In this document: positions 1 through 14,500 of the stretch, one piece after another
Numbering within the stretch: position 1 is the stretch's first letter
Layout: each line of letters starts with the position of its first letter
Assembly (NCBI RefSeq): GCF_964355755.1
Contig: NC_092678.1
Location: 23,168,365-23,232,364, forward strand
Direction: 5' to 3'
DNA from: Antedon mediterranea
Taxonomy: Eukaryota > Echinodermata > Crinoidea > Comatulida > Antedonidae
DNA length: 64,000 nucleotides
Made by a program: the position numbers and the translations under genes
The notes under the pieces: generated by a model
Seen by the model: the letters and a program-made list of their open reading frames with translations, nothing else
Database searches by the model: none
Told to the model about the DNA's origin: nothing

Positions 1-1473
1 TTTTTAACTTTTGCAGAATTTGAAAAAAATAATATAAATACAATTAGCTGAGAAGCAAACTATTAAAAATAAAATTTGCGACGCGATTGTTTATTCTGCA
101 AACATGTCGCCACGTAATTTAAAATATGCTTAGTTACAAATGAGACTAATAACAGTAATTAAGTTTATACTGCATGGAGTTATACAAATAAGTCCATGGT
201 TTACGTAAATCATTTTGAAAAGTGAAAGGTCTGCAGGGGGCACTTTAATTATGGGTCACAATATTTATGGTTGGTAATTGGATGGAGTATATAAATGAGT
301 ACCAAAATTAATATAAAATATTTTTTAATTATTATTATTAGATTAATTTGGAAAAGGCAACGAAATTTAAAGTTTGCATGACTTGAATTCAAGAAATGAG
401 ATTTGTTTAAATGTCAAAATATGATAACTGATTATAACTAAAGTTATATATTTATTTTTCTGCAGGGTAATATAGGTACCTAGGAAACACTTTCTGCAGG
501 GTGATATTGGTCCCTGCGAGACACTTATTATATAGCTACCCAGGTCGCTTACAGATAAAAGCATCAGCTGAGACCCTCGTTCAAAGATAAAACTAATCAA
601 CATCCACAGAAGAGCATGCTCTAACATGTGACATTACATAATTGTCACCTGATCCAACAGCCTTTTATCATACAACCCATGAAGACATCAAGTTGACCTT
701 ATCTAAAGAGCACCTCTCTCTTTCAACGAAAGAATTACTATCCTCAGTCATGTGACATTAACATGGTTTCACGTGGATATAGGTCAATTTGCGGCCACTG
801 ACAAGTAGTAGTTACTACGACGACGACTCCCCATAGAGGAAAGAAAGAGGTCGACTCAACTTGTTAATTGCTGATAATCAGTGCAATTGCTGATAAAATT
901 AAAGGTTTTGGGTATCAACGATAGACCATTGAAAACATGCGGGGGTGGGAAATTCTCCAAAAATTAATTTCTTGTTTCGTTTGAAATTAGATCTGTTAAA
1001 ATTCATTATTCATAATATTATAACACAGGCAATTTGTGACACAGTTTCATTGAACTTTCTTGCATCATATATTTTTATGTGTCTGTTCAATATTGTCTCC
1101 TAAATATTTATAGAAATCATAATTAAATAAGATAAATATTAATTGAAAACAATAGTTATTATAATACAATACATGCTAGCACAAAAACGTACAGAGTGGC
1201 AAACATAAGTGAGATATGTGATTTCTTTTCATGTATAATACATACAGTATATTTATTGCTGGTACAAGCCTTTGCTTCGAGGTCTACTATAGTGCGGGTC
1301 CCAGTTATTATTATATATATATATTATAACAAACTTTATAAATGTGTATGAATGAATGACTAGCGTTTAAGAATAATAATACAATCAATTTCTGGAAAAA
1401 ATATATATCATGGCTATTGACTACGACATATCAGAACTATAAACAGAGAACATTAGGCACATTTTACCTATGT
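1..1473. other. Gene-free AT-rich stretch
   Basis: No open frame with credible splice sites or protein similarity is seen on either strand. The short open frame at 367-627 (-) has no recognisable content. Short repeated phrases around 470-520 containing ctgcagggt look like degenerate repeats. Nothing functional is called. Confidence 0.5.
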
Positions 1474-1642
1474 AAAGCTCTGTCTGCTCAAATACGGTAG
1501 TGATATGCCCAAATATGGTAGTGATATGCCCAAATATGGTAGTGATATGCCCAAATGTGGTAGTGATATGACATCATCATGTACATATATGGGCACATCA
1601 CATTTTTTTGTCACATAAAGTTTGATAGTCTGGCCAGAGCTT
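1474..1642 (+). mobile_element. Fold-back MITE copy 1
   Basis: This copy starts with a damaged left terminal repeat (agctctgtctgctc). It then has about four tandem copies of the unit aaatatggtagtgatatgcc, the phrase acatcatcatgt, and the right arm ending in tagtctggccagagctt. Other copies in the window end in gatagtgtagacagagctt, so both termini here have decayed. It belongs to the family described at 59144-59366. Confidence 0.85.
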
Positions 1643-2538
1643 AAAGAAGGTTAAAGCATAGAGATTTCTTAGGTGAGGCAAAAAAAACCATGTAAATTGA
1701 TGACTCAACTATCCATAAAATATTCAATATTACGTAGCAATCAATACTTGGAATGAAATCTAACACATAAAGGACATAACTACGTTTGTAAGCATTAATT
1801 CCTATTTCCTGATCCAATCCTTGTTTCCTATTACTTCCGGATATACTTCCTTATTTTCATGCTTAAAATTTATCATGATGCAATTTTGATATGAAAATAG
1901 TGCAATATATTGGTATATACAGAAACACTACAATAATTGATAGAGGAAGGGGAAGGGGGTGTTGTGGTTAATGGGGTGTTGTGGTTAATGGGGGTGTTGG
2001 AGGTGAGTGGTACGATTGTAAAAACATGCACATACAGTATTGGTACATTTCAATACAATACTACTAAAAATGTAATATTTCAAGAGAGGGTAAAGTGGAG
2101 AGTGAGGTTAAATTTTAAGTTTTAAAGAAATGTGACCAGACAAAAAAATAAGAACAATTTTTGTTGAAGAGAAAGTGACATGACAATTATTAAGTATCGG
2201 AAGTCAAAATATAAACATTATTTTCTTCATTTTATAAAAGAAAAATAAAAAAATTTGCAGTACATTATGAATATCATATGCTCTGAATTTGTGTATTAAA
2301 ACAATTAATTTATAGTGAACAAATTGAATGGTTCAACATGCAACACTGGGGATTAAGTTGCACAATATGTCTCAGACAAAAAGTGAAAGAAGTATTAATT
2401 GTAAATACAGATAATGCAAATTGATTAAGAAAATGCTGTGGGACTATCAGTTTTACTTTTTAAGTAAGCTTCCCATGAGCCTTTGCGACAGCAATAAAGC
2501 TTTAATCTACGGCAGACGATAAAATAGCAGACGACGAA
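1643..2538. other. No gene seen
   Basis: AT-rich sequence with a short G-rich imperfect repeat at about 1940-2000 (ggggtgttgtggttaatg repeated). The open frame at 1937-2125 is a product of that simple repeat and is not called as a gene. Confidence 0.4.
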
Positions 2539-2850
2539 ATGAGTACAACACAGACAAGCTACTGGGCAATGTGTAAGAAATCAATAGATATTTCTTTAGA
2601 TGATCTACAATCACTTGAAATTGATGAACTATTAACTACCAGAAATAATGTTGGGATTTTGCATCAGTTAAAGCAGTTGTTTTGTTTGATAAACAGTGAA
2701 AAGTATAAAATATACGAACAATCAATATTAGCCCATAAAAAACTATTAGAGTACAGTTTCCAATTATTGCGATCGTGGAAATATTCAATTCAATTCAAAG
2801 TAACATTTATTTTCTTCAAAATAAAACAGTCAACAAAATGGCTGTGTTGA
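2539..2850 (+). CDS. Possible short gene or exon of unknown function
   Basis: An ATG-initiated frame of 103 codons encodes a Leu-, Lys- and Ser-rich, probably helical protein. Its middle (residues about 20-85) is amphipathic and has ordinary amino-acid composition, unlike the low-complexity frames around it. I recognise no domain. No convincing splice donor or acceptor defines it, and the last 20 codons run into AT-rich sequence that looks non-coding. It could be a first exon of an unseen gene, a small orphan gene or chance. Transcript evidence would decide. Confidence 0.25.
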   Translation: MSTTQTSYWAMCKKSIDISLDDLQSLEIDELLTTRNNVGILHQLKQLFCLINSEKYKIYEQSILAHKKLLEYSFQLLRSWKYSIQFKVTFIFFKIKQSTKWLC

Positions 2851-3711
2851 TTGGAGAAGTGGGCGCCACTTACATACAGTAAGCTTGTGTTTGTAGTATT
2901 AAATCTGTTTCTAGGTTTGGAATATAATTGCAGTTGTCATAATGATAATAACACATCTGGAGGAGGGTCTATGGTACTCTTTTTACAATCATTCTAGGTG
3001 TGGTTTCCCAATATGAAACATTAATTTTTTATTTTATTTTTTCATGAGGGTAGCCCCTCCAGCAAAGCCGATCATTGGGAGCCCTCAACAAATACAAATA
3101 CAAACAGTACAAAAATTATTATAAAAATTCAATAAAAAACTACAATAAAATAAAAATTGTGACAACATTTCCAAATTCCATAAAATTCGATAACTCAAAT
3201 ATTTATACACAAAGGTTGAACATGCTAATGTAATACAATTTTTAAAATATTAGCACAAAAAAAAAGAGACAGGTCAGAAAACTAGTTAAATTTAGGACAT
3301 GGACATCACCCCTTTTCTTTCACAAACCCTATATATGCCCCCTTCTCCTTACAATCAATATAGAAGGGAAACTTGCCTGTAAAGTGGTCGATATTCAGCT
3401 GTTTGATAACTGCTAACGAGCAATTTTAATACAGATGATTATACCTATATAATTCGAAATTACTGGCCAATCTAGGCATTACATTTAATGATGTTGAAAG
3501 TTCAGTTACCTGTTGGCCTGAGAAAGGTCAATGGTACCTAGGAAAGGTCATTGGTCCCTACCCTACAGAAGTCTATACTAAATTACCAATGTAAATGTGA
3601 AAGAAAAAAAATCAATTGAAATTTTTATCATTGAATTGCAGTGGTTTATTGAGATTAGAAACGAAACCTAAAGCTCTTTCTACACAATCAAACTAGTTTA
3701 ACTAAATAAAT
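2851..3711. other. No gene; one SINE-like fragment
   Basis: About 3030-3135 resembles sequences at 34900-35110 and 54128-54202. All share a core close to atgagggt..cc.ccagca followed by gatcatt, then an A-rich region. This is a degenerate dispersed repeat. The rest is AT-rich with nothing recognised. Confidence 0.45.
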
Positions 3712-3797
3712 AAGTGTGATGTGCCCAAATATGGTAGTGATATGCTTAATATGGTAGTGATATGACATCATCATGTCCATATATGGGCACATCACAT
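3712..3797 (+). mobile_element. Fold-back MITE copy 2, truncated
   Basis: Only the core remains: tgtgatgtgcccaaatatgg, a second degenerate unit, then acatcatcatgtccatatat and gggcacatcaca. Both outer terminal repeats are missing. Confidence 0.8.
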
Positions 3798-4196
3798 GAG
3801 ATCGTGAATTGGTTATCATTAAAGCAATAAAAGACTACCCTGGGAGTGTGTATACATCACAGATACACACGCGTTTTAATTCTGACAAGCTTTCATCAAT
3901 ATTAACTCCTTTCTGCAATATATATTTGTCTAATATAAGTCTTTCTAATTACTAGTAGATAAATCCCCGTTTTTGTTTTGAATACAATAATCCTCTTTTT
4001 CAAAGAATGATATTAAAATGTTAAACAATACTATTGCAACTAAGGCCAGGAGAAATCATAGCCAAAGCAGTTGGAGAGGAAGGCGATAAAACAACATGCT
4101 TCACCACCTGTGAGAATGTGTTACAGCAGGGCATGACCTAAGCCTAGAGGTATTCTACCAACAACTGTTACTACAACATCAGTACACCAGGTGTCA

Positions 4197-4405
4197 TACC
4201 GGTGACCTAAGGATGAATATTGTAGCTATATTGGTATTCCTAATCCTACATTGGTTTCAGACCCCGTTTCAGACTGGTGACCTAAGCGACTACTGTTACT
4301 ATTGCAGCTATACTGGTATTCCTACATTGGTTTCACACTGGTGAAAGCGACTATTGTAGCTATATTGGTATTTTTACATTGGTTTCACACTGGTGACCTA
4401 AGCAT
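4197..4405. repeat. Minisatellite, unit about 70 bp, three copies
   Basis: The phrases tagctatattggtattcct, acattggtttcacactggtg and acctaagcga recur three times with small indels. This is a degenerate tandem array. Confidence 0.8.
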
Positions 4406-4488
4406 TATGAATATGACACCATCATGTCTATGTATGGGCACATCAAATTTTTTTATTACATAAAGTTTGATAGTGTAGACAGAGCTTA
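4406..4488 (+). mobile_element. Fold-back MITE copy 3, right half
   Basis: Contains gacaccatcatgtctatgta, gggcacatcaa and the right terminal repeat ending gatagtgtagacagagctta. The left half is missing. It abuts the minisatellite at 4197-4405. Confidence 0.8.
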
Positions 4489-5894
4489 ATTGATGCCAAG
4501 ACAATGCTGTAACTGTACAGCGTATACCTCAAGCAAATATATTGATAAACCGTTGTTAATTACAGATCGAATCTTCCTAATAAATTTTGCGCCTGACTTT
4601 CTTCCTGGTATTGATTAATCAATTTATGGTTTGGCTAACGACAAACACTTCCATTCAGTTTAAAAAGATATTGTTTAAGTCTCTGTATAGATTGTTCTGT
4701 TGTTTACTACGATACAGATAAATATTATGACGCAAAATATAATGTAATTAATTATTCATTAGGATCAAAGTAAATAACAACTATTCAGGTATTGGTGCCT
4801 TGTGACGTCAGGGTTGAAAATTTGAACTTTAATGTCAGGAAGTCATATGCAAAATTAAATATTCAGGTAAACAAAAAAGTAGGTATTGGTGTTAAGTGAC
4901 GTCTTACTTTGTAAATGACACCACACAGGGTCACAGGTCAAAATTTGAAATTTTTCGAAACAACGTTTAATAACTAAGTTGTAAATTATAATATTCGTTA
5001 ATCAGAGCCAAAACATCACTTAACATTAGGCTCCCATATGTAATAATTATATTTTTTATCTTAATGGAGACGAGACTACTACACATTTTTTTTCAAGTAA
5101 TTTTCAAATGTTTAAGTGTTTTTTTTAAGTTGTAGTTTTCCAGTTCTCAACATATCTTCTTTTGAAAAATATGATCTCCTTATTGCATTATATGATATAT
5201 ATAGTGCCTACAAATAGGATATACAGCCCCAAAGCAATGGTATATTAAATTGGTTTATCTATGAAAATAATAATACAGGTAATATAAATGAATAATGCTA
5301 GCCAGAAGCAATATCTAAAAGATTGTGGCCTTTCTAAATAACATTAGATACACTAGACCTTTTTTGACAGCTATACAAATTATACTTAATAATTAAAAAT
5401 GGGAATAAAGGTACTCACTAAAGAGAAAAAAAAAAAAAGGCCTACATAAGATAATTAAATCATTAAAAAAACAATGAACTTTTTATGAATAACAATGAAA
5501 ATATCTAGCCAAAAGAACGAGGCCAAAATAAACGAACACCATCATAAAAAACAGCTTTAAAATTGTGTCCAATTTGTCTCGTAAGCCACATAATCTGGTC
5601 TGAAATTAGTACTGAATTTGCATCAATAACTTCATTGACAATCAGGTTTAATTACTGTATCTTGCCCTAAAGCAGGCCTGCCAATGAGGCTACACAGTGT
5701 AATGTGTCAGAGGAGGAGTGATTAAAACCAATCAATAAATAGCTTATTTTCTCATCTCAACTAATAATTAATCTAGAATGTAATATACCATTTTTCTTAA
5801 TACCAAAGGTTACTTCTATTACTTTATTATTATTATAATGTGATAATGTTTTTGTGTGGGTGGATAGCCACTTAATGAAAAAAAACAATTTTCG
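4489..5894. other. No gene seen
   Basis: AT-rich DNA. Two related phrases around 4785-4905 (attcaggta.., ggtattggtg, gtgacgtc) look like an old local duplication. No coding signal was found. Confidence 0.4.
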
Positions 5895-6350
5895 TGGAGC
5901 ATTTGCCAGCGACCTGACCTAACCAACAAGGTCAGGATATTGACAAATGAATAGTAAAATATGTCAGTGACCTCATCTATGAAATCAGAATACTGACAAA
6001 TAAATAGTAACATTTGCCAATGACCTGACCAACAAGATAAGGATACTTCACCAGTGACCTGACCTGACATTTGAGATCAGGATACTGACAAATGAATAGT
6101 AACATTTGCCAGTGACCTGGCCTGACCTTTGAGTTCAGGATACGGACAAATGAATAGTAACATTTGCCAGTGACCTGACCTTTGAGATCAGGATACTGAC
6201 AAATGAATATTAACATTTGCCAGTGACTTGACCTCACCTTTGAGATCAGGATACTGACAAATGAATAGTAACCTTTGCCAGTGACCTGACCTGACCTTTG
6301 AGATAAGGATACTGACAAATGAATAGTAACCAGTGACCTGACCTCACCTA
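5895..6350. repeat. Minisatellite, unit about 57 bp, about eight copies
   Basis: A tandem array of units reading approximately gatactgacaaatgaatagt, aacatttgccagtgacctg and acctttgagatcag. Unit lengths vary by a few bases. Open frames on the minus strand (5819-6070 and 5977-6354), with repeating phrases such as FICQYPDLK, are by-products of the array and not genes. Confidence 0.9.
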
Positions 6351-7060
6351 CCACCAGTTCATCTCACCGACAAAAAGACATTCTGTCAGTGAGATGAACC
6401 AGGAGCAGCTACTGTGATCTTAACCTACACAAATCTCTAGTTTGTTGTTTGTTTTCACATAGCACCACAAAGTCTCCACAGCCGGTGTACATGTTACAAC
6501 GCATACTGTCAAATATTTTTATTTTTATATTCAACGATAATAAGATGTGCAACCTCACAAATATAATAACCTTGATTTATTGTATATATCAAATCATTAA
6601 TAACATATGTGTTTGTTCATTTATCTTTAAATAAATTTTTTTTTTCCGTTATAAATGGAAAAAATTAAATTTGTTCATATTTCATTGATAGTTGGCATGC
6701 TTTCTTGATATTTTTCTCTATTTATAAAATGTACTACAATTTCACATACTAATGTATTATAACTTCCCTATATTTCAGGATTATTATGTAGCAACGTCTG
6801 AAAATCACAATATCTTGTGAACCGAGACCAATAATTACTTTATATTTTTCATTTTTTATAAATAACATATATAAATATTCATTAAAATCATTAAAATAAA
6901 GGTATAATTTCATATATAAAGCTATGTATATTTTTAAGTATTTCATATATTTATTCATATTTCCCTTAACATTACTTCAGATACTGTTATTCTATATTAC
7001 TGAATAAATTAAGGTATACTGGGTGTGGTAGAAAAGAAAGGTTCCAACCATAAAGATCAG
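6351..7060. other. No gene seen
   Basis: AT-rich sequence. Open frames at 6449-6634 and 6749-6958 are low-complexity and are not supported. Confidence 0.4.
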
Positions 7061-7179
7061 AAGTGATTGGGTTCGCTCCTGGGGAGAACAGTGTTGATTA
7101 TTCAATCATTTAAAAAAAGATTTTGCAACTATTTTGAAAGGTTTACTGAATGTAGTCAAATGGATGAGCTTACAAGATT

Positions 7180-7625
7180 TCCACCCAGTGTACAGCTTAT
7201 TTTAAGGCCTCTTGCTAAGCCTAATTTCAAAATATTCTATCCAGTCTACAGATTATCCTAAGGCTTTCCGCTAAGCCTAGTTTTAAAGTTTTTCTACCAG
7301 GTTTACAGCTTATTTTAATGCCTTCCGCTAAGCCCAATTTCAATGTTTTCCACCCAGTCTAGAGCTCATTTTAAAGCCATCTGCTAAGCCAAATTTCAAA
7401 GTTTTCCACCCAGTCTAGAGCTCATTTTAAAGCCATCTGCTAAGCCTAATTTTAAAGTTTTCCACCCAGTCTAGAGCTTATTTTAAGGCCTTCAACTATG
7501 CCTAATTTCACAGTTTTCCACCCACTCTAGAGCTGGTTTTAAGGCCATCTGCTAAGCCTAATTTCATAGTTTTCAACCCAGTCTAGCGCATATTTTATGG
7601 CCTTTTGGTAAGCGAAATTTCAACC
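7180..7625. repeat. Minisatellite, unit about 61 bp, about seven copies
   Basis: Tandem units reading approximately tttccacccagtctagagct, cattttaaagccatctgcta and agcctaatttcaaag. The frame at 7067-7261 is a by-product. Confidence 0.9.
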
Positions 7626-8541
7626 CATACCCAACAAATGTACTGTAAATTTACTTGATATCCAAAAGTACGATTTTATTTCTTTCCACCCGGTAATATC
7701 TTTATGACACACAATCTTACATTTCTCTAGCTACATCCCTAATTGCACGGTGAATTCAAAGTTGAGTGGATTGGTGTGCAAAGTTGAGTTTAATAAATTC
7801 AAAGACAAATAATGTGCTTCATGTTTCAAAATTCTTGATACACCCCAGCTACCAACCATTTATACTCACTATAAGCAAATTCCATGCAAATTCTTGAATT
7901 TTTCAAAATCTTGTGTAAAATCTGAAATATGTAATGAGCTATAATTAGCATATTACGTCACTACACTGCATCTTAATGGCTACAGTGTAAAGTTGAACTG
8001 ATTCATATGATATGACATTCCAATCACGTTAGCATGCAACAGATGTAATTATATGATTCATTAATTGTTTGTTGCATCCTAAATCATGTACATCACTGAG
8101 TGATGATGTTTTTAGGTCAAGTTTTCAATTTAAGGTTCAATATTTTTAGTTCAGGATTCTATTGTAGTTATGCAGTAACTATATATTTATTCATTTTCCA
8201 CTTTGGTGAGCAAATTGCTTCTTTGGTAAACCTGACATGTGGATTTTTTAACTCTTTCTTATGTTCTTTGTTACGTATTTATTTTGCATTCCCTTGACGA
8301 ATTAATTGAAATAAAAATGCTCAATCTGATAGTGAGGCACTCTCAACATTTTTCCTAATTCCCAACGTTTCATTCTTTGAACTCAGCTTAAATTCAAACA
8401 CGTTTAATAAAAACTTTTTACAACATACATTTTAAATTACGCCAAAAAGTTAAATATAAATATGACTCTAAGCCACATACACAAGTCAGAGAACATGAAA
8501 AAAAACCCAAGAAATTTACAATTACCATTAATTTGCAGCAT
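7626..8541. other. FBXL5 downstream region, no gene
   Basis: AT-rich sequence following the FBXL5 stop codon (read on the minus strand). It presumably includes the FBXL5 3' UTR; no polyadenylation site was pinned down. The frame at 8100-8297 (+) is not supported. Confidence 0.4.
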
Positions 8542-11500
8542 CTACTCGCCACTTCTGCAACAGGCACGGCACTCTGACTGGAGATTTTGACATCCACTGG
8601 CTGTGTCTTGGTGAGGTCCTCCAAGGATGTTGTCACAATAAAAGAACTGCTCATGATCTAGGTTCTTAGTGGCGTCTGCAAGTTCCGTCAATCCTGAAGC
8701 TGTTACGTTTAAGCATCCAGACAGATCAAGATGATGGAGATAGGGTAGTGGTCCAGATTTTGCAAGAGTTCTAAGAAAATAAACAAATAAAATATATGTT
8801 CTGCTAGAAAAGCTGATAGATTTGATGGAGGAGGGGAGGCTTAGATGGAGAAGAAAGGCTTAGATGGAGAAGGAAGGCTTAGATGGAGGAGGGGAGACTT
8901 AGATGGAGAAGGGAGGCTTAGATGGAGAAGGGGAGGCTTAGATGGTGGAGGGTAGAATTAGATGGAGAAGGCATGTTAGATGGAGGAGGGGAGGCTTAGG
9001 TGGAGGAGGGTAGGCTTAGATGATGAGAAAACCTTCAAGGACTCTCGTACAGCATATTTCAAATACATCATTAATAAATCATTTCAATTAAATGAAATTC
9101 TCCAACATGTTAATCTGGAAGTTTCCTGCAACCATGGTTACAGGAAACATACACCATTAGGCATACAAAATACACACAAACTGAAATCAATTTGAACCTA
9201 ATCAGCAAGGCTGAAGGATGAAGCATTACTAAACACTCTTTATACCGATAATTTCTTCGGCAAATGTATTGTTATTATAAAGGTCAACGAACTTTGCGAC
9301 AGCTGAAGAACTCATAACCGTCATATTCCTAAGCCTCGATAAATATTTTCTCTTTACAGAAAAATATAGCCAAAAGCTCTGTCTACACTATCAAACTTGA
9401 CAAAAAAATGTGATGTGCCTATATGGACATGATGATGTAATAACACTACCATATTTGGGCATATCACTACCATATTTTAGCATATCACTACCATATTTGG
9501 GCACAAACTAGTTTGATAGTGTATACAAAGCTTAACACGTGGGAGTTCCTTTATCTATTACTAAAGTGATCAGTGATATGCCTCATAATATACCTGTATA
9601 TATAGACAATTTCAATTTTCCTCACCTTAGCCCCGCATCTGTGATTTGGTGACAACCGGACAAGTTGAGATGTCTAAATCTTATCGTTTTGTCAATGTCT
9701 GTTTCACTATATTGCACTGTATTCATGGTCATATCATCAAAATGTGATGCCAATTTTTGTTCATTAAGGTTTTCATTTGAAAGATTGTCTGTAGAATTGA
9801 AAGACTCATTTGCACGCTTTACCGATTCATTTGCACACTTCATTGATTCCTCCCATTTTAGGCTTGTTCTTCCGTTGTCCATGCGTCCATCCAGGTATTC
9901 ACCACTACTACATGAGCATTTTGGTACGCCGTTCTTGTCCACGACAACGCTGTGATCTGAGTTGTTTTCATCAGACGGTAAACAGGCTGCTGAAGAGTCT
10001 AACCTTTTTGCGAATGCCTTTGCGAGATACGAGAGGGTGCTGTCTGTAATACGAACACACCCAGCTAAATTGAGATATTCAAGTTTGAAACCCAGTCTGC
10101 TATTACCAAATCTGCAAAAAAGTCAAATTTTTATACAGAATACAGAAATTTATTGGTCCAAAAGGAAATTCGTTTCGTTAACAAGCTCTCAAACAATTAA
10201 TTAAAAATATATAAAAGTCATGAATACAAAAATACAAGATCTTTTAAAAATACGAATAAACATAAAAAAGACAGAAATATAAAAAAATATATCGTAACAT
10301 ATAAAATATATAAAAAAATATATATATATTAGCAGTATAATATACAAATATACAGATTACATACAAATAACATATTCAATCTATCTTTTAATAGTTGCGT
10401 TATATAAATGGCAAGAATTTGGAACAAATGACTTTCGAAGACGATCATGATCTCCTCTTAGTGTTGTAACACATAATATAAATAATTTTAAATTAAATTG
10501 AAAAACTTTTAAGAACATTTTTAAACAATAATTTGTCCTACTAAAAAAATAATTCCATTACCCTCGAAAAGCAACATCTGACACGCGTGTATGTGCGACA
10601 TTTAAAATCTTCAAATTTAGACAATTTGATAACATCTTATAAAGCTGTGAAGTAAAATAAATAATGTCCTTAATAATTAATTGTACTTTATTCATAAATT
10701 ATATATTGTCCTCCTGAAAAAATAAATGTTTTTGTTGAATATACTATTTTAATGTCATATGATAGTTATTCAATTTGACCAATAATTGGATTGAGAAAAA
10801 AAATTATGTACCTGAAAAAAATGAAATTTAAAGCAAAAAATAGTTAAATTGGCTGGATGTCGATGGGTTTTTGGTTGAATGAATACATAATATTATTTTT
10901 TTTTTTCTAAGGAATTTGATTAAAACTGTGAAATGTCTTATTCAAAGTCCTTCTTTATTAATCTTCATTATTCATGTTTTAGGGGGACAATACATCTTTA
11001 AACTATTTTTGGCTTTGTTTCATTAATATTATTCTTTTTTACATAATTATTACCAAAGCACTGGTGATCCCACAGCTATTTTGTAAAACAAGGGTCTCCA
11101 CACTGTTCCCAACAATGGGTAACAAACTTCTAGAGATGGAGCGCAGCATCTTAGACTCTCTTTCAACAGCTAGGATGCGATCTGAAGCGGCTTGACTCTG
11201 ACCCTCATCACTTTCACCTGACTCGTCGTAATCTTTATCCTCATCGAAATACTCGGGATCGTCTTTGCTACATCCGCACGTTTCTTCGTCTTCATCTGGT
11301 GTCTCAAACCGCCAATCACCTACAATAATTATAATCAAATATTATCATAGAAATATATATCTTTATTTTAATAACAATCTCTACAGCAAATACAAGTTAA
11401 CACCCAAAAGTTATGCTGTACTTCTGTGTGAAAATTGTCGATGAAACACTGTGACCTATGACACACTGGACAGGGATGAGAATGATTGCATCTCACTTAT

Positions 11501-14500
11501 CATTTCAATGAAGTATTATACTAGGATTTTTTATATAATCACACTTCTATCCATTTTCTCTATGGTGTGAAAACAGCTTTACCTTTGACCCAATTCATGG
11601 GATTGATGTGTTTCCAGAGTGAGCAGTCTCTAGCCAGGTAAGACCAGGTTGAACACACCTGTGCACACCTACATAGCTCCTTAGGGTTCAAGTAAGAGAA
11701 CACCTGAAGCATCACCTCATCAGGTACTGCAAGCAGCTTGCTCTGTTCAAACTCATCATCTAGTTTGTTAAAAAAAAATATAGATTGTGAAATCAAAACC
11801 TGTACTCAATTAGAATACATTACCATAACTTTACTGCAGTAAGTTAAGACTTCTTAATCTAAGTTGACACCAGACAAAAAAATAATGAAAAATTGGTGTA
11901 GAACAGAATCATTTACAAACTAACTCATTTTGGATTTCTTAAGCTTTTTTTCGAGTCGATGTATTCGTTGCGTTGAATTTTCAAATCGTTAATGTTTCGA
12001 AGTCTCAAAACAATGTTATTAAATTCAAATCAAAATACACGCAGATGGCAACAACAAACAAATCATTAAAAAAACAGGCTTCATTTGGTAGCGATTTCAT
12101 TTAATTTGTTTTTTTCGTCCACTGCTACCAACAGCCATTATGAACCGCCTGCTTTAAACAACCAAAAGGACTGAACTGAATACACGCTACGCCGTGCATA
12201 CACTTTTGTTCGTAAATAATTTACATAAAATGTGTTCAACCATCTAAGAAAGAATTCATGCAACAATGCACAATCACAAAAAAACCATTCTTCTGAACAT
12301 TCTCCCCCTCCTTGAGGTAACCACCTCAATGTCTATTACCATACATTATTTGTTTTGTTAATCAATTTCTTCTCATTTATCTATCTCTTCAGCAAAATTA
12401 ATACAATACTACTGTATAATTGAAAACAAATTAAAGTGGGAATCTAACTCTCTTATGATCTTCAAGAAAGCATCTCAAAGACTCTACTTTCTGAGAAAGC
12501 TCAAACAAATTAGAGTTGACAACACAATTTTAATTCTATTTTACCAAAGATAAGTATTATGTTAAGTATTTTATCTTTTAGCATTGGATGTTTTTATGGT
12601 AATTATACTGAAAAAGATAAGAAAAATATATGGCCTAGAGAGATAACTTAAAATTGCACAACGTATCAAAAGCAGATCTAACGCCATGTTCACTGATTTA
12701 CAAGAAGTGTATGTTAAGAAAAGTTGAAAATATTAATTATAAAACCTCCTACGCACCCGCTACATTACTGTTGCAATTTTAATAGATCTGGCATTAGACT
12801 AAGACCCCCAAAACCAATCTATTTAGAACTACTATCTTTAGATATAACAATCAAACTAACCAGTATCTAGCTCGTAATCTGCATATGCTTTTTCATAGGG
12901 GTCATACTTGGTCAGTTTAGAGTGAAGTTCCATCACATCCGTCTTAATCGCCATTAGTTCATCTACACTAAAATATTCAATCAACAACGGCTGAAAAACC
13001 TATAAAAATGTAACATTGTATTTAGTTTTTTTATCTTCATAAGTATTGAAATTGGGAGGTGTTCTAAAGCACTGTCTACACTATCAAACTAGTTTGACAA
13101 GTGTGATGTACTCAAATATGATAGTGATATTCCAAAATATGGTAGTGATATGAAATCATCATGTTCATTATTATATGCATGATCATTTATCACATAAAGT
13201 TTGAGAGCGTAGACAGAGTTTAACAGGGTTGTCCCCTGAATATGGTTAGGCTGTAGTTTTAAAATATATATTTCTCCTGATTCTTTTCACAGGAAAGTGT
13301 TCCCTTAATAGGGGTGTCCCAAAGGATGTAGCACTTGCTATACGAGTAGACAAAAATGCTGCAATTGTCACCTCTTCCTCCTCTTTCATGTGTGGCAGGA
13401 AGTCTTGAGTGAACTCCTGCAATGCTTGTTGGACCTCCTTACCCATCTGTTCCATCTCTAGTCGACTCAAGCACATGTCTAGCTTCTGGCAGAGTTCTTC
13501 CAACATCTCCTTCATCTCTGACAGGTGATTGTCACAGTGGACCTGCTTTACAGCGTTCACCTAGTTTGATCAAATAAAATATTTTGATAAGGAAAAAAAC
13601 TTTTTAAATATTTGTTTAAATATAATGAAGTGAATAAAATTTTCTTTATGAATCAATGATTTTGACTAAACAATAAAAATGTGCAAGCAAAAATTTGCAG
13701 AGTCACCAACGACTCAGCAAATTTACATAACAAAGAGCATACGAACTGTCGGCAAGTGCTACACAAAGGGAAATATTACTGGATTCCAATCTCTGGTAAT
13801 ATGTCTCTGCTTTAATCAAACAATTATTATATACTTAATATTTTACCTCGACATGTAAGAAGTTGAGCCTGTTCTGCAGCTTCTTCATTATACATTTGTT
13901 CTCAATGTGTTCGTGATTCTTGAACTCTGAGAATGTCGATACCAAACCCTGCAGCAGTGCCTTTAAATCAGCGTAACTACTAAAGTCCGTTGAACTTAGC
14001 TGTATAAAAAAATCATGAGGTTTTATTTTTATTTTTTTAAATGTGCAAGGGGTTTTTAATTTCCATATCATTACCGTAATCAATATCATAATAATATTGC
14101 AATTTATTTAATTAATAATAATTAACAATAATATAAAATAAATTCGAAAATGCATGTGCATAAATTGTAAATTGATGGACTTATTAATATTATTATCATC
14201 TGTCTCCTCCTCCCTCTACGACGAACACCCTACTAATATTCTTGATAGGCCTGTCATTGGCTAGCTAGGCTTGTCGCACAGCAGGTAAAGCACTGTTTTT
14301 AGGGCCGATCAGAGACAGAGAGACTATTTTATGTTTATGAGTATGAATGATGAAGGCCCTACTAGCTAGTAGCCTAGTTTAGGCCTAAGCCCTAAGGTAC
14401 TTTTTCCATTCAAATTACCTTTTCGCTGTATAAATGGACAAGATATTTCATTCTAGAATGTGGTCCAGTAAACACATCTACTTCTCCCATACGAGTATTT

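Noticed and set aside
5977-6354. Minus-strand frame with repeated FICQYPDLK phrases resembling a repeat protein
   Set aside because: It is a translation of a 57-bp minisatellite with varying unit lengths and no start or splice context.
12138-12329. Short minus-strand frame with Cys and Trp residues inside FBXL5 intron 4
   Set aside because: No matching splice phase or homologous segment in FBXL5; considered chance.
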